This document shows, one piece after another, positions 55,401 to 63,639 of a stretch of 64,000 nt of DNA. A program made the translations under genes and the position numbers. Location: NCBI GenBank assembly GCA_030789695.1, contig CM061141.1:327655938-327719937 (forward strand), in the 5' to 3' direction. The notes under the pieces were generated by a model. That model was not told where the DNA came from, did no database searches, and saw only the letters and a program-made list of their open reading frames with translations. The DNA comes from Scilla litardierei. Taxonomy: Eukaryota; Streptophyta; Magnoliopsida; Asparagales; Asparagaceae. Every line of letters starts with the position of its first letter. Within the stretch, counting starts at the first letter, position 1.

Positions 55401-58309
55401 CCCAGGCCGCCGCCTGGGCCGGCCGGCCCTGGAATTGGGCCGGCGGGCCCCAGGCGGCGGCAGATGGACCTGCCGAGGCCGCCGGGGGGGGGCGGCAGGT
55501 TCGCCCGCCCCTCCCAAGCCCCCGGCGGCCCTCCGCCGCCTCCATTAGGGTTCGCCGACCCCCCAGGGTTGTTTTGGGGGGCCGGCGGCCACGCGGGGTT
55601 GGCCGGGGGTTGTCGATGAGTCGGAAAAGCCCCCCCGGTCATTTGTTCGTCACGGCGCGGCGGTGCGTGGTCTTGATGGGTCCCCCACGTGTTGTCTTCT
55701 TGGTCAAAGCCGCCATCTTCGTCAAATCCCGGATGTTCTTCAAAAAAAATTGCTTTTTTACATTTGTCCTTCGCCAAAGGTGGCTCCTTTTTGCTTGGAT
55801 CCACCTTTGGGATGAGATGAGCGGTCAACGCCGCGATGGCCTCCGTCAATTCCGAGAATTTTCCCTCCGTCATCTCCTTCATCTCCTTCCGGATCTCCGC
55901 GGCCATCTCCGCATCTTCTTTCCTTAGATCGATGAAACCCTTACTGATTTGGGCTTCAATCCTCTCAACTTTCCCTTCCACGACTTCAATCCGCTCCGTG
56001 GATCGCGTGCTTGCCATGGATCAACCGCTCTGATACCAATTTGATGCGACTAGGGCTTTTTGTGGGGATTAAAGGTAGGGTTTTTATGGTTTGTGGACTA
56101 CTAATCTAGGGTTTGATAGCGAAGATCAGATCTGAAATAGTAATTTAATTGCGAATAAAATAGATCTAGGGCTACAACTAATTAATTGGCAACTAGGAGA
56201 TTAATCTAGAGAACTAGGAATAGAAATACCTTGATCAAATCTTCGATAATCCACACCCTAGGGCCGGCCGGCCCCTTTATTGGGGGAGGGGTTAATAATT
56301 ATCTAATTACCCCTTTGCACTCCCCACTTGTGAGAAATCACAAGTTTGGGACCGGGTCCAAGTTGGACCCAAGTCGCCGCCTCCGATGGTAGACCCGCAT
56401 CTCTTGAACCGGGCTCCCCTTTTGGCAAGCCGCCGCCGCCCCCTGAGCCCCCTGAGCCGCATCAGTTTGTTAAGTTTGTAATCAATCTGAACACATCCAA
56501 GATTTTACGGTCAATACTGATATCCCGTTGTTTGAATGAGATCCAGCGATCTTAATCTACATGCTTCAACAATGTTTCAATATGATAAATTAAATTTATG
56601 TGTTATCTGTATTCAGAATAATTGGATTTTTATTAGCATCATAATACTGTAATCGTTCATATTAATTTTGACCGTAGCTGTTTGTTCGGTATGAAATAGC
56701 CTCTATGCCTCAGATAGGAAGGTAGCGCGCAGATTTAAAGGGACATTGTTTATGTAGTTGAAAAGTTATATGCTGTAATCCCAGATGTGCTTGCTTTGTT
56801 AATATTAACAGAGTTACACCTTGGTGGAGGCTGGATGCTGAAACTGGAAAGTCAATCAGGTGAAGAGGGTAGGGATCAAAATATAGTCAAATGCAGCTCA
56901 AAAATGGCTCAAATTAATTGTTAGTAAGCTCAATGAGCAGCTGGCTCCTTCTAGCTTACAGCTGTTTATATATCTTCATTATGCAAAAGCATACACAATC
57001 AGTAGGAAGAATAAGATTTAGCTGTGAGATACAGAAATGTTCACTATGGTATCTTCAGCTACATGCTGCTGGTTCACCACCCCATTGGCAATTTGAGAGT
57101 GCTAAAGTCAATTAAAACTATCGAAAAATTTCGTTGAATGTTTCTATACTATCAGTAACTCTCCAAATTCTAGAAAGCCCCTTTAACTTTCTATTTCTCA
57201 CTAAACTCCTAAACGGCGTTAATGGTGCTGTTAGAATGCATTTTTGCCTTTGAGATCCATGAACTTGATTTGCGGGAATTACAAAAACTTCATGGAAAAA
57301 GACTCCCCTAAGAATGACACGCGTGCCTTCTTAAAAAGTAAAATTAAAAAAAAATTAAAGAAAGATATATTACAAGTGTGGGAACATGTTGAAATTTGTT
57401 TTTTCATTTTCTGAAAGGGTATTTTTGTTTAAAAAAACCACGTGACATGCACGCAACGAAACATCTGAGTCCTCACTAAGGGAAGGTAGTTTAAAGAGAC
57501 TTTGGGAAAAAGTTTCGAGGAATTTAGAAAGTTGGATAATCAATATAATCTTTTGGTGGGTTAGGAAAATATAGCCATGTGGGAGACCACGTTATAGATC
57601 AAACTCTATGCATCATATACCATTGTAAATGATAAGTACTGGGCTCTATCTGTTGGGAGTAATCCTTGATGTGTGATTGCTTCGAGATGCTGACAATATT
57701 ATTACTGAACAACTTTTGATGTGTTAATATTCTTGAACGATGTGTACCATATGATTGAGATTTACTCACAATGAACTACTATGACTTGCCACTATCCAAA
57801 ACATAGCACTTCTGCACATGACTAGCGGTGCGAAAGCACGTGATATTCTAGCCCAGACATGAAAGTAAACAAAACATTGTATCACAACTTATTTGAAAGG
57901 CTAGAACTTCTTTATCCTCTTGAAGCATGATTCTAGAGTTGCTGTTTTGTGGCTGCTTTAATGCTGGATATCTGCATACATGAAGTGCGAGTATAAGATT
58001 ATGCGATGCAATGCAAAAGCAGATGCTTATTGTGTCTTTCCTCGTATTAAGCTCTAAAGATCTGATTCCACTATTTTCATTTGCCTTTTTCTGGATGCAG
58101 CTGGAACGCAACCTATGATAATTTGCTAGGGACCAACAAGCCATTTCCACGACCTGTCCCCCTTGCTGTAAGTTGAATCATCGGCAACCATCTTTACCCC
58201 AATTAATCACACTTGAATCTGATTATTTAGCTGGACTCGGCCTGGCTGTTCGCAGGAAATGGTGGATTTTCTCGTGGACGTCTGGGAGCAGGAGGGGATG
58301 TATGATTAA
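37440..58309 (+). CDS. DUF4050-type (Gag1-like clamp) plant protein, five coding exons over 21 kb
   Basis: Exons: 37440-37448 (ATG CAT GGG, tentative), 47789-48047, 48917-49007, 58101-58167 and 58256-58309; together 480 bases, 159 aa plus stop in one frame. Seen: a Cys-rich start [13 protein letters not shown], then [20 protein letters not shown], then [15 protein letters not shown], then [19 protein letters not shown], ending [17 protein letters not shown], the pattern of small uncharacterised plant proteins I recall as DUF4050. All downstream borders are GT/AG and in phase. The first exon is weak: three codons, chosen because its donor GTCAGT is good and the phase fits. Intron 1 is 10.3 kb and holds a MITE split by LTR element II; intron 3 is 9.1 kb and holds two MITEs and a young chromovirus. 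Coding exons have no stops or frameshifts. Function unknown. Confidence 0.8.
38042..38783 (+). repeat. Element II 5' LTR
   Basis: 742 bp; aligned with 46134-46899. It shares words such as GGTGCAGATCGACGA and GGACCTACGTCAGCCTGAC or close variants with the element III LTR, so the two families are related. Confidence 0.9.
39729..40747. mobile_element. Nested insertion of 1019 bp with TGTAA...TTACA ends; probable solo LTR
   Basis: It interrupts gag of element II and is flanked by a perfect 5-bp duplication ACGAC (39724-39728, 40748-40752). The ends are TGTAACGCCCTGCTCCCTAG and, in complement, TGTAATGCCCCGCTCCCTAG. The inverted similarity extends about 75 bp, and each 75-bp end is itself bounded by TGTAAC...TTACA words. 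A TG...CA element with a 5-bp duplication and TGTAAC ends suggests a solo LTR of a Ty3/gypsy (Del/Tekay-like) element; the long terminal inverted repeats could instead mean a TIR transposon. No protein. Confidence 0.75.
40358..40522. mobile_element. Foldback MITE inside the 1019-bp insertion
   Basis: Near-perfect inverted repeat: GAGAATAATGCTATCATACG against CGTATGATAGCCATTATTCT, continuing through CATATGAGAG and CTTTATGTGAGAGGGCGTAT. Arms about 75 bp, loop about 15 bp. Same family as 14716-14962 and 58520-58715. Confidence 0.85.
41535..41563 (+). terminator. Paired AATAAA signals after element II gag
   Basis: AATAAA at 41535 and 41558 in a T-rich context, about 100 bases after the gag stop and about 100 before the tandem array. 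Confidence 0.5.
41660..43435. repeat. Element II tandem array, 57-bp units, about 30 copies
   Basis: Units of 57-58 bp such as TCAGCCGTAAGTCGAAGGGG followed by CCACCCCTTCGCTACTGAAC and GACTCTCCCAAGAGGCG; exact starts of early units at 41704, 41761 and 41818. Most units contain the near palindrome CGAAGGGG-CCA-CCCCTTCG, which can form a hairpin. Early units use CCCAAGAGGCG, later units CCTAAAACGTCG, so the array falls into at least two subtypes. Confidence 0.95.
43738..45837 (-). pseudogene. Element II antisense ORF (putative gypsy-type transposon family), mildly damaged
   Basis: On the minus strand: [20 protein letters not shown] at 45837; the family's conserved block [20 protein letters not shown] near 45590 and [18 protein letters not shown] near 45520; [20 protein letters not shown] near 45380; an acidic middle, [15 protein letters not shown] near 44570, [19 protein letters not shown] near 44470, and a Glu/Arg-rich coiled-coil-like region 44300-43990 ending with FPDFDELYK. 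Frame changes near 45400, 45110, 44690 and 44290 (some could be short introns) and stops near 43987 break the frame. Function unknown. It is converging with gag across the tandem array and is better preserved than its counterpart in element I. Confidence 0.75.
45911..45918 (-). promoter_or_regulatory. Putative TATA box of the element II antisense gene
   Basis: On the minus strand TTATATAG lies about 75-80 bases upstream of the MASSS start codon, with a C/T-rich leader between. Position comparable with TATAAGTA in element I. Confidence 0.5.
46134..46899 (+). repeat. Element II 3' LTR
   Basis: 766 bp, matching the 5' LTR apart from substitutions and a 24-base internal tandem duplication near 46198-46250. 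Confidence 0.9.
47003..47788. other. Remainder of DUF4050-gene intron 1
   Basis: AT-rich, no transposon ends or coding words recognised before the acceptor TTTTGTAACAG at 47788. Confidence 0.6.
49400..49790. mobile_element. Foldback MITE A in intron 3 of the DUF4050 gene
   Basis: Both ends contain the palindrome GCCTCCTTAGATT(N)AATCTAAGG (49408 and 49742). Inner arms pair through CCCCCATTTCCC against GGGGAAATGGGGG and GAAATTTTTTTCATG against the complement near 49690. Its right end CACCTTAGGATCCTTTTACC is shared with the neighbour below. Confidence 0.8.
49816..50232. mobile_element. Foldback MITE B, related to MITE A
   Basis: Ends carry GACTCCTTAGGAAATTATTT and the complement TAATTTCCTAAGGAGTCACC; inner arms pair through GGCCTAAAATCATA against GATTTTAGGCC. 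The outer end CACCTTAGGAACACTTTTCC matches that of MITE A, so both belong to one superfamily with palindromic sub-termini. Separated from MITE A by about 25 bp. Confidence 0.8.
50326..50748 (-). repeat. Chromovirus 3' LTR
   Basis: 423 bp; one base different from the copy at 56042-56464. Confidence 0.97.
50622..50930 (-). pseudogene. Chromodomain tail of the chromovirus polyprotein, behind a TAG stop
   Basis: In the same frame as the upstream pol segment but separated by one TAG codon at 50931-50933. Contains [20 protein letters not shown] and [13 protein letters not shown], a chromodomain-like fold that in this group helps choose insertion sites. It runs on into the polypurine tract and LTR, so the real end is near 50760. 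Confidence 0.75.
50749..50763 (-). promoter_or_regulatory. Polypurine tract of the chromovirus
   Basis: TTTTGGGGGGGAGTAA on the minus strand, immediately before the 3' LTR; primes plus-strand DNA synthesis. Confidence 0.85.
50931..52541 (-). pseudogene. RNase H (part) and integrase of the chromovirus
   Basis: Order: RNase H remainder ([16 protein letters not shown]), zinc-binding HHCC region (ECDVCQRHK), integrase core with DDE pattern ([37 protein letters not shown]), and the C-terminal [18 protein letters not shown] region. The upstream junction with RT has lost about 30 bases including the segment that normally carries the first RNase H aspartate, and shifts frame. A TAG stop ends it. Confidence 0.9.
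52507..53690 (-). pseudogene. Reverse transcriptase of the chromovirus
   Basis: RT motifs in order: [73 protein letters not shown], and the catalytic [13 protein letters not shown], followed by the thumb and [19 protein letters not shown] itself reads without stops. It is one base out of frame with the upstream gag-protease ORF, at a run of six G near 53695-53700. Confidence 0.95.
53579..56017 (-). CDS. Gag-protease ORF of the chromovirus (812 aa)
   Basis: Starts at ATG 56017 just downstream of the primer-binding site, beginning [20 protein letters not shown] (coiled coil), then a long Gly/Pro-rich linker (about residues 130-350) that is unusual for gag, then the capsid ([20 protein letters not shown] near 355; [12 protein letters not shown]), a zinc knuckle [14 protein letters not shown] near residue 590, and an aspartic protease [15 protein letters not shown] near 680. 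The last 35 or so codons are out of the natural frame because of a one-base change in a G run; RT continues in the next frame. Confidence 0.9.
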   Translation of the reverse strand: MASTRSTERIEVVEGKVERIEAQISKGFIDLRKEDAEMAAEIRKEMKEMTEGKFSELTEAIAALTAHLIPKVDPSKKEPPLAKDKCKKAIFFEEHPGFDEDGGFDQEDNTWGTHQDHAPPRRDEQMTGGAFPTHRQPPANPAWPPAPQNNPGGSANPNGGGGGPPGAWEGRANLPPPPGGLGRSICRRLGPAGPIPGPAGPGGGLGGLGRPQGGTRGPPDHWGGPPTPQDARQPMTTIFRPPGGPPEVRGAQFGGFQPFGGPGGGFQQHGSHQQTTGGPPIQPPPFGGVTGDWRAHQDPPGGHQTEFGYHPGDWQGHGAGGGYRERAEAYIPDRRQGYQPRGGFQPQERGGFAGERRLRKLEVPVFEGGDPDDWLYRVERYLEVSAVPGEDWLRAIGVCLEGEALGWFHWTDQQRPFQTWAEFTTLLTERFGGGPAGGVFERLYSLRQEGSVGDYIKKFESLCHRVRGVSEESLEGCFMKGLKPTVRSGLRQFEPVGLRGMMTLARKVEDHQETERRSRGTWGGATFRSQSATAGQRTTPTTGTTPGQGVTAAAGSGTDRRQEPRGGGQVRRMTDAEIREKRLKGLCFRCDEKFTPGHRCAARTLQILIAGDEEGEDEVITLEAGEEEEEMEHQHLDLAEVSLNSVVGFTPNHTMKLVGQVGSQEVVVLIDSGATHNFISSRLAEAQGLQMSGTGRYGVMLGTGHVTHSTGVCRGVVVAVQGEQIVADFLPLELGSTDVILGMKWLQTLGETRTNWKLLRMEYQHEGRTVVLQGGPQPLSFPGVLQGHVQGYPHRRRGILGGATGSDCVGTE
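56027..56038 (-). promoter_or_regulatory. Primer-binding site (initiator Met tRNA) of the chromovirus
   Basis: TGGTATCAGAGC on the minus strand, three bases inside the 5' LTR end; the usual plant site for initiator Met tRNA. Confidence 0.95.
56042..56464 (-). repeat. Chromovirus 5' LTR
   Basis: 423 bp; see the 3' LTR. Confidence 0.97.
56470..58100. other. Remainder of DUF4050-gene intron 3
   Basis: AT-rich, no transposon ends or coding words recognised; closes at GGATGCAG|C before the exon at 58101. Confidence 0.6.
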
Positions 58310-58519
58310 ACCAGAGACGGGAACGCCTTTGTACTAACTACTAGGTATGAAAATGCGAACTGTCGGGCATATGTAAGCAATGTTTATTGTGTAATTTGCT
58401 TTTGCTTTTGCTTTTATATGCCCGGTGATTGTTGGCTAAATCCACTGGAACTCCAAAGACATCCATTGCGATCAATTATACTGCGTGTGATCTCTATAAA
58501 AAAATCTCTATTCAAATAG

Positions 58520-58715
58520 AGAATAATGGGTATCATACGCCATATGAAAGAGTGCCTCATATGCCCTCTCACATAAAGCAACCAAGTACAAACTCACATC
58601 TCCTAAAGCAACCAAGTACAAGCTCACATCAAGCTCACATGGAGATGTGAGCATGTACTTGGTTGCTTTATATGAGAGGGCATATGAGGCACTCCCTCAT
58701 ATGTCGCATTTCATT
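58520..58715. mobile_element. Foldback MITE of the GAGAATAATGGGTAT family
   Basis: Left end AGAATAATGGGTATCATACG; arms pair through GCCTCATATGCCCTCTCACA and TATGAGAGGGCATATGAGGC; the right terminus is diverged. A 20-base block (TAAAGCAACCAAGTACAA) is duplicated in the loop region. It lies about 210 bp after the stop codon of the DUF4050-type gene, so possibly in its 3' region. Confidence 0.8.
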
Positions 58716-59600
58716 TTTTATTTTGCAGTTGATTTTGATTTTGATAGTTTTGTATGATCACACTTACGGTCCTTCAAGAATTATATCCAACACCACACGT
58801 AGATAAATGTATTATGAGAATAATGGATATCAGGTGGCATTTGAAGGAAAAATAGGGCTTAGTTAGATTTACCCAATAAGAAAATGTCACGTGAGCTGCT
58901 TCTATGCACATTGTTCACATGAATAAAACAGTGTGTTACTATTTTAGCTTAAAATGTTCACTTGTTCCTAATTGAGGTAGAGTGATGGTTCATGTTGATC
59001 TAATAAGGCTGGGGTATTATTAGATTCTTTTAGATTATTTTCTCATCGTTCAATTGTTTGGCTAATTTTCACAAAACTACCTATTTCTTGTAAGTATTTC
59101 TCACGAGATTATCTTTGGCATTTTAAATTACAGCATATTACTTTATACTTTTCCTAATTTGTTCCTCTAACGTCATTAACGGCAAAGTAAAAGATAAAGG
59201 TAGTGTTTATAGGAAAAGTGTAAAAGATAAAGATGGTATTGTAAAAATCATCCATAAATTAGACTTATATTTCACGTTCATCCTTAACAGCCTTAGAGGA
59301 GCAAACAAATTTGGAAAAGTGAAAAGTGAGGCATATAGTAGTATTCTGTAGTTTAAGAATCCAAATTCTACACATGGACCTCCGACGCTAGCTGTCGTCA
59401 TCATCCCCTCTGAACTTACAAATTTTGAATGGCAAACTTGTAAATAAATGGTCTGTGGTTGAAGCAATTATGTCTTGGTGTGTATAGCAACTCCCAGAAC
59501 TCGCATTCTCCGGCTTACATATCAATTATCTCATCATCCCTTAACCTCCTCCTGCACTAGCACCTTAGCACAAAAGAAGCTCAGCCATTTGTTTTAGTTT
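58716..59600. other. Intergenic, no gene recognised
   Basis: AT-rich; a single MITE-end word (GAGAATAATGGATATCA) at 58817 suggests a remnant of the same family. Confidence 0.55.
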
Positions 59601-59618
59601 CGAACTGTGTCTGAAATC

Positions 59619-59765
59619 GATGGCTCTGGCCCGAGTGGGCACGGGGAATTTTCTTCTCCGTTCATCTCCGTCGTTGCTTGACATGCCGAGATCGCTTAGA
59701 AGCATGCAAAGATTCGATGCTCACGGCCATGTATCGCTCTCATCATCAACCTCACCCTCGTCGTA
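59619..59765 (+). pseudogene. Possible short gene fragment (48 codons)
   Basis: A GC-rich frame from ATG 59619 reading MALARVGTGNFLLRSSPSLL then Ser-rich to a stop, after a CT-rich leader-like stretch. It is followed directly by an LTR fragment, so it may be the truncated first exon of a gene. I do not recognise it. Confidence 0.3.
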
Positions 59766-59814
59766 GGACTTCGGGTGGCATTGTTAAAATAAATCGACTA
59801 TTGTTTGAGTACAC

Positions 59815-60010
59815 GCCATATGATGAATTTAACGGTCAGTCGTCGTTGAATGCCTTCATTCTGAGCCAACACTTTAAAAGAAGAAGCTCGATGGTCAGTC
59901 GAGCTGTCGTCTTAAATGAAGAAACGGTCGATCTCATGTGAACGCCTCTGGGCTGGGCTGTTGGGCCGAAGCTATGGGCTTTACTGGGTCGGCCTAGTGC
60001 TGTATCAAAA
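59815..60010. mobile_element. LTR fragment related to element I / 34030-34730
   Basis: Words ACGGTCAGTC, GTCTTAAATGAAGAAACGGTCG and CTCTGGGCTGGGCTGTTGGGC match the LTR copies at 34560-34680 and 28825-28855. No internal region. Confidence 0.6.
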
Positions 60011-61049
60011 TATGTCCCAGTATACGAGGCAAAATGTTCGGTTAAGCCAATGGTTTTCGCGGTCCTATTATTATTTCTGTGCATTATGAATTTTGGCATT
60101 AAACCATTGGTAAGATACATTAAACCCCAGCAAACAAAGGGTTGTGGTATATACAATGCATGCAATTTTTTTTTTTGCTAAAAGCGGAGAAAAAAAACAA
60201 TAAATACTCCATGAAATGCGGTGCATACAGCACACGGCCAAACAAAAAGAGACCATAGGGTATTATCAGGGTAAGCGAAAGGAATCTCTTTCCAAATACA
60301 AGCACAAAATTAAGATAAGCATTTGAATTAGAATGGTTTTAGTTAAACCAATCAAAGGGGATATCAAATCAACTATTCCTTTCAAGCTAAGGAAATCAAA
60401 CAATCGTACTGTAACTGAGCTGGATCATTAGAGGGGGCACGTGCATCAGCCTTGAGAAATTAAAAGTAAATCAATTTAATTGGGACTAAGAACTCCGAGA
60501 TCAAATCACAATCAAGAAGAGAGAGAGAAGGAGACAAAGAGGGAACCCCAACGGCAATAAACAACGAGCAACGAGAACCACTCCATCGTATATCCCTAGC
60601 TGGCATGCATGAATAATTTCGATCCACTTGCATGCATAATAATTATTATTAGTGTACATGCAATGCATTTTGTCTTCTGATTGTTGCTCCATGCAAGTGG
60701 GAGTCTGACGATCTCAATGGCACTTGAAGAAAAACCTCAGCAAGTTGTGGGTTTTTGTTATGATTGGGGGGAGCCCAACACAACACTTGGGGGAGAATTC
60801 AGTCATGGGACAGCTAAGAATGCAGGCATGTTGGCAACTAAAATAAGTCCAACTTGAGAGCTGAGTACAGCCTTCACAGAAAATACACCAAAAAGAAGCT
60901 AGAAGAATGTAAAGGTGTTTAATGGTTAATTAACTGGCAGATTTGGCAGATTTGGACACTCACTCCACATATATTGATAACGTCTGAGGGTGCATTTGTG
61001 AATGTTCTACTTCAAAAGATTTCTTTTCCATCTTTCTCTCTTTCACCTG
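60011..61049. other. Intergenic, no gene recognised
   Basis: AT-rich sequence with no supported gene or RNA; contains repeated TGCATGCA-type words near 60600-60665. Confidence 0.55.
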
Positions 61050-62227
61050 TGTTGCGGGTCAAATCCGCCTAACAATGAGATTTGTAGTTAATTGGAATCA
61101 CGGGTACAATGATTACATGTTTTGGGTTGATGGCGAGGTTATCACGGCTCGGAATACGCTTCGGGGGTGGAGAATCCAAGGTCGTCTTAAGGTCGCCCAA
61201 GGTCGTCGTCTCCTGGTAGCTGAGGCGAGCTTCCTGCGATAATAGAAACTTATCAGAATGACGGGGCTGGCTGTCAGCCCGTAGCCTCTCCGATGCTTAA
61301 GTCAGTGGATGACTTGTAATAAGTGGGTCGGACACGCTTGGCGATCTTAAGGTAGATCGGCGAAGCATGACGAGCTTATGTGGAAGCCACAGATATATGG
61401 GAGATATCCGACCTTGAATACTGGAAAGGAGTTAAGGATTTCAACTAACCAACCCACTCCTTGGTGGTAGGAGGGTGGTATTTATAGGGTTGAGAGGCGG
61501 TTGCTCGCCGTCTGTTAGTACACGGATACGAACCCGACCCGTTTATCATCCGCGACCTGTTACCCCTGCACTCTAAGCGGGCAACGACTGAGTCAGTCGA
61601 ACGGGTCAGGCGACCGTTCGGTTGGCGCCGACATTCAAGGAGAAGGTAATGGGACCGAGTAAATGGCAGCCGTTAGTTCGAATCCCAGAGAAGATCGTGC
61701 CTTAATCAATGAGGGGGGGTTACTCCTCATTAAGGGAGAGCTGCATATAAATAGGTCGACGGACAAAGGTAAAGGGGTTCCATCTTCAAGGTACGAGTGC
61801 TAATACATAGAACTCTATCTTCTTACTTCCCAATTCTATATACGAGCTTGCGTCGTTAGTTTAGGGACGAACCTCAGTGGGTCGATCTCAGCTACACCAA
61901 GCTCCGTCTCTTCCTTAAGTTCCTTACTAACTTAAGCATTAGATGTGATTTGGGTCGGAACCCAGATCCGACCCCCTAACGACTCACTGTGGTGCAGATC
62001 GACGATCGCCATCCAACGCCTAAGGTCGATATCGGGCTCTTCAACCTCGAACGACCTAACAGACGGTCGTTCTTAGGTCGATCAATGGTCGTACCACCAA
62101 CTACCACCAACTACCGACCCCGGTTCCCCCAACCGAGGGTCCCACTTCAAAGGCTGACTAGGCTCCAGCTCAGCGCTTCGAGTCTCCGTCAGCTTGACAA
62201 CTGTACCGATCAATTTTGGCCTTAACA
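61050..62227 (+). repeat. Element III 5' LTR
   Basis: 1178 bp; TG...CA ends; TATAAATAGG near 61746 is a TATA-like motif, and CTTAAGTCAGTGGATGACT near 61298 is shared with element I LTRs. Confidence 0.8.
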
Positions 62228-62572
62228 GTTTGGCGACGTATGTGGGAAACCACGAGTCGACATCCTCCTCGACGAACCACTCGTGTATGCCGACTCACCC
62301 AACCACATCCTCCGCGGTTGCTGCGGGATCCCCCAGTGTCAGGATCACCAACATGATAACAGGAGGTCCACCGCACTCGGAACTATCAACCGCTCTCCAA
62401 AGTTCCTACGCTGGGAGATTGCTGACAGTTCCCGTGGGGCGAAAGTGCCCCTGATACTCGACACCTCCTATTTCCTTCTCAGACGAAGATCTGGAAGGGG
62501 TGGAGCTATCGCACGATGATGCCGTAGTTATCACGGCCACGATCAGAGAGATCGCCACGAAAAGATCGCTCG

Positions 62573-62935
62573 TTGACACCAGAAGCTCGAAGACATACTC
62601 TTCTCCACTACGCTGGACAGGATGACAATATCGTCCGAAGAGTCGATGCCCTGCACTGGACCCTTGGTAGGGTTCAGCGTGTACTCCGCCCCGATAGCAG
62701 GCATCGTCACCTTACCGGTGACTCTCGGTTCGTACCCTCAACAAATCACTCGCCTAACCAACTTTATGGTGATAAAGATCAACTCGGCGTACTACGGGAT
62801 CATTGGAAGACTGCTGCTGAGCGCCATAGAAGCGGTGGTCACGACCTTCCACCAGATGATCAAATTCCATACCCCCGAGGGGGTCGCAAAGGCAAAAGGG
62901 AATCTGGAGCGTACGAGTCGACAGTTCGTCCACAC
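62573..62935 (+). pseudogene. Element III protease-region remnant
   Basis: YSAPIAGIVTLPVTLGSYPQ near 62690 and YYGIIGRLLLSAIEAVVTTF near 62790 match the C-terminal part of the protease of Tat-lineage elements; KFHTPEGVAKAKGN near 62862 is the segment after it. The catalytic aspartate region is not found in a clean frame. Confidence 0.65.
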
Positions 62936-63374
62936 AAGCTGGGAGCGGGGCTGGAATAATCGTCCAAACCTCCGGGGCGACATATTCGAATACGCCATCC
63001 ACTTCGACTTCCGAACCACTAACGATGTAGCGGAATATGAGTCGGCCATCAACGAACTCCAACTGGCTCGAGCCCTGGGGGCGAGAGTAGTCTAACTATC
63101 CAGCGACTCCAGCCTTGTCGTTCATCAACTGAACAGGGCCTTCGAGACCTGCGACAACTCAATGCAGAGTTGCGTGCAATTGGCTAAACCAGAGCTCGCC
63201 ACATTCACGCGCGCGGAAATCCACCACGTGCCAGGGTCGAAGAATCATCAAGCTGACACCCTGTCAAAGCTTGTTTTGTCCGCGACCCAAAGCACCGGGG
63301 AAAAGCCGACCAAGGGGTTCATTGTACTTGACGATGAACCAGGTATGACATTCTTCCCATACTTTAAATGGTAA
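62936..63374 (+). pseudogene. Element III archaeal-type RNase H remnant
   Basis: Same frame as the protease remnant. Words IHFDFRTTNDVAEYESAINE, LSSDSSLVVHQLN and HHVPGSKNHQADTLSKL carry the four expected acidic residues, but a TAA stop at 63094 lies in the middle. The second, archaeal-type RNase H is a mark of the Tat lineage. Confidence 0.7.
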
Positions 63375-63639
63375 GCCCCGCAGGAAGCACACTACGTAAT
63401 CCGGGAAGATCCACAAGGGTGATTGTGGGAACCCTTGCGAAAGAACGTCTATAGCCTTGAGGGCCGTAGAACAAGGGTATCTTTTGGCCAACAAGGTTCA
63501 AAGATGCCGTCGAACACGATCAAAGTTCCTCCCGGCAAATGGAGGCTGCGATTCATGAACTATTCGAACCAACGAGTGGTTAATAGATCCTGATAATGGC
63601 GACCGGCTGTTTTTTCCAAGTGGGTTGTGTAAGTGACCC

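Larger units (their letters stand above)
50326..56464 (-). mobile_element. Full-length young Ty3/gypsy chromovirus with defective coding region
   Basis: 423-bp LTRs at 50326-50748 and 56042-56464 begin TGATGCG and end CGCATCA on either strand; I see one difference between them (CTTTGCCCTCC against CTTTGCACTCC). A 5-bp target duplication GTTTG flanks it (50321-50325, 56465-56469). On the minus strand the primer-binding site TGGTATCAGAGC (initiator Met tRNA) lies next to the 5' LTR and a polypurine tract TTTTGGGGGGGAG next to the 3' LTR. Gene order gag-PR-RT-RH-IN-chromodomain is that of chromoviruses (Reina/Tekay-like). Despite youth, the polyprotein is broken (see parts). Confidence 0.97.

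Noticed and set aside
54626..55927. 433-codon plus-strand frame in the chromovirus
   Set aside because: Antisense shadow of the Gly/Pro-rich gag; stops are avoided because of GC-rich codons, not because it is a gene.
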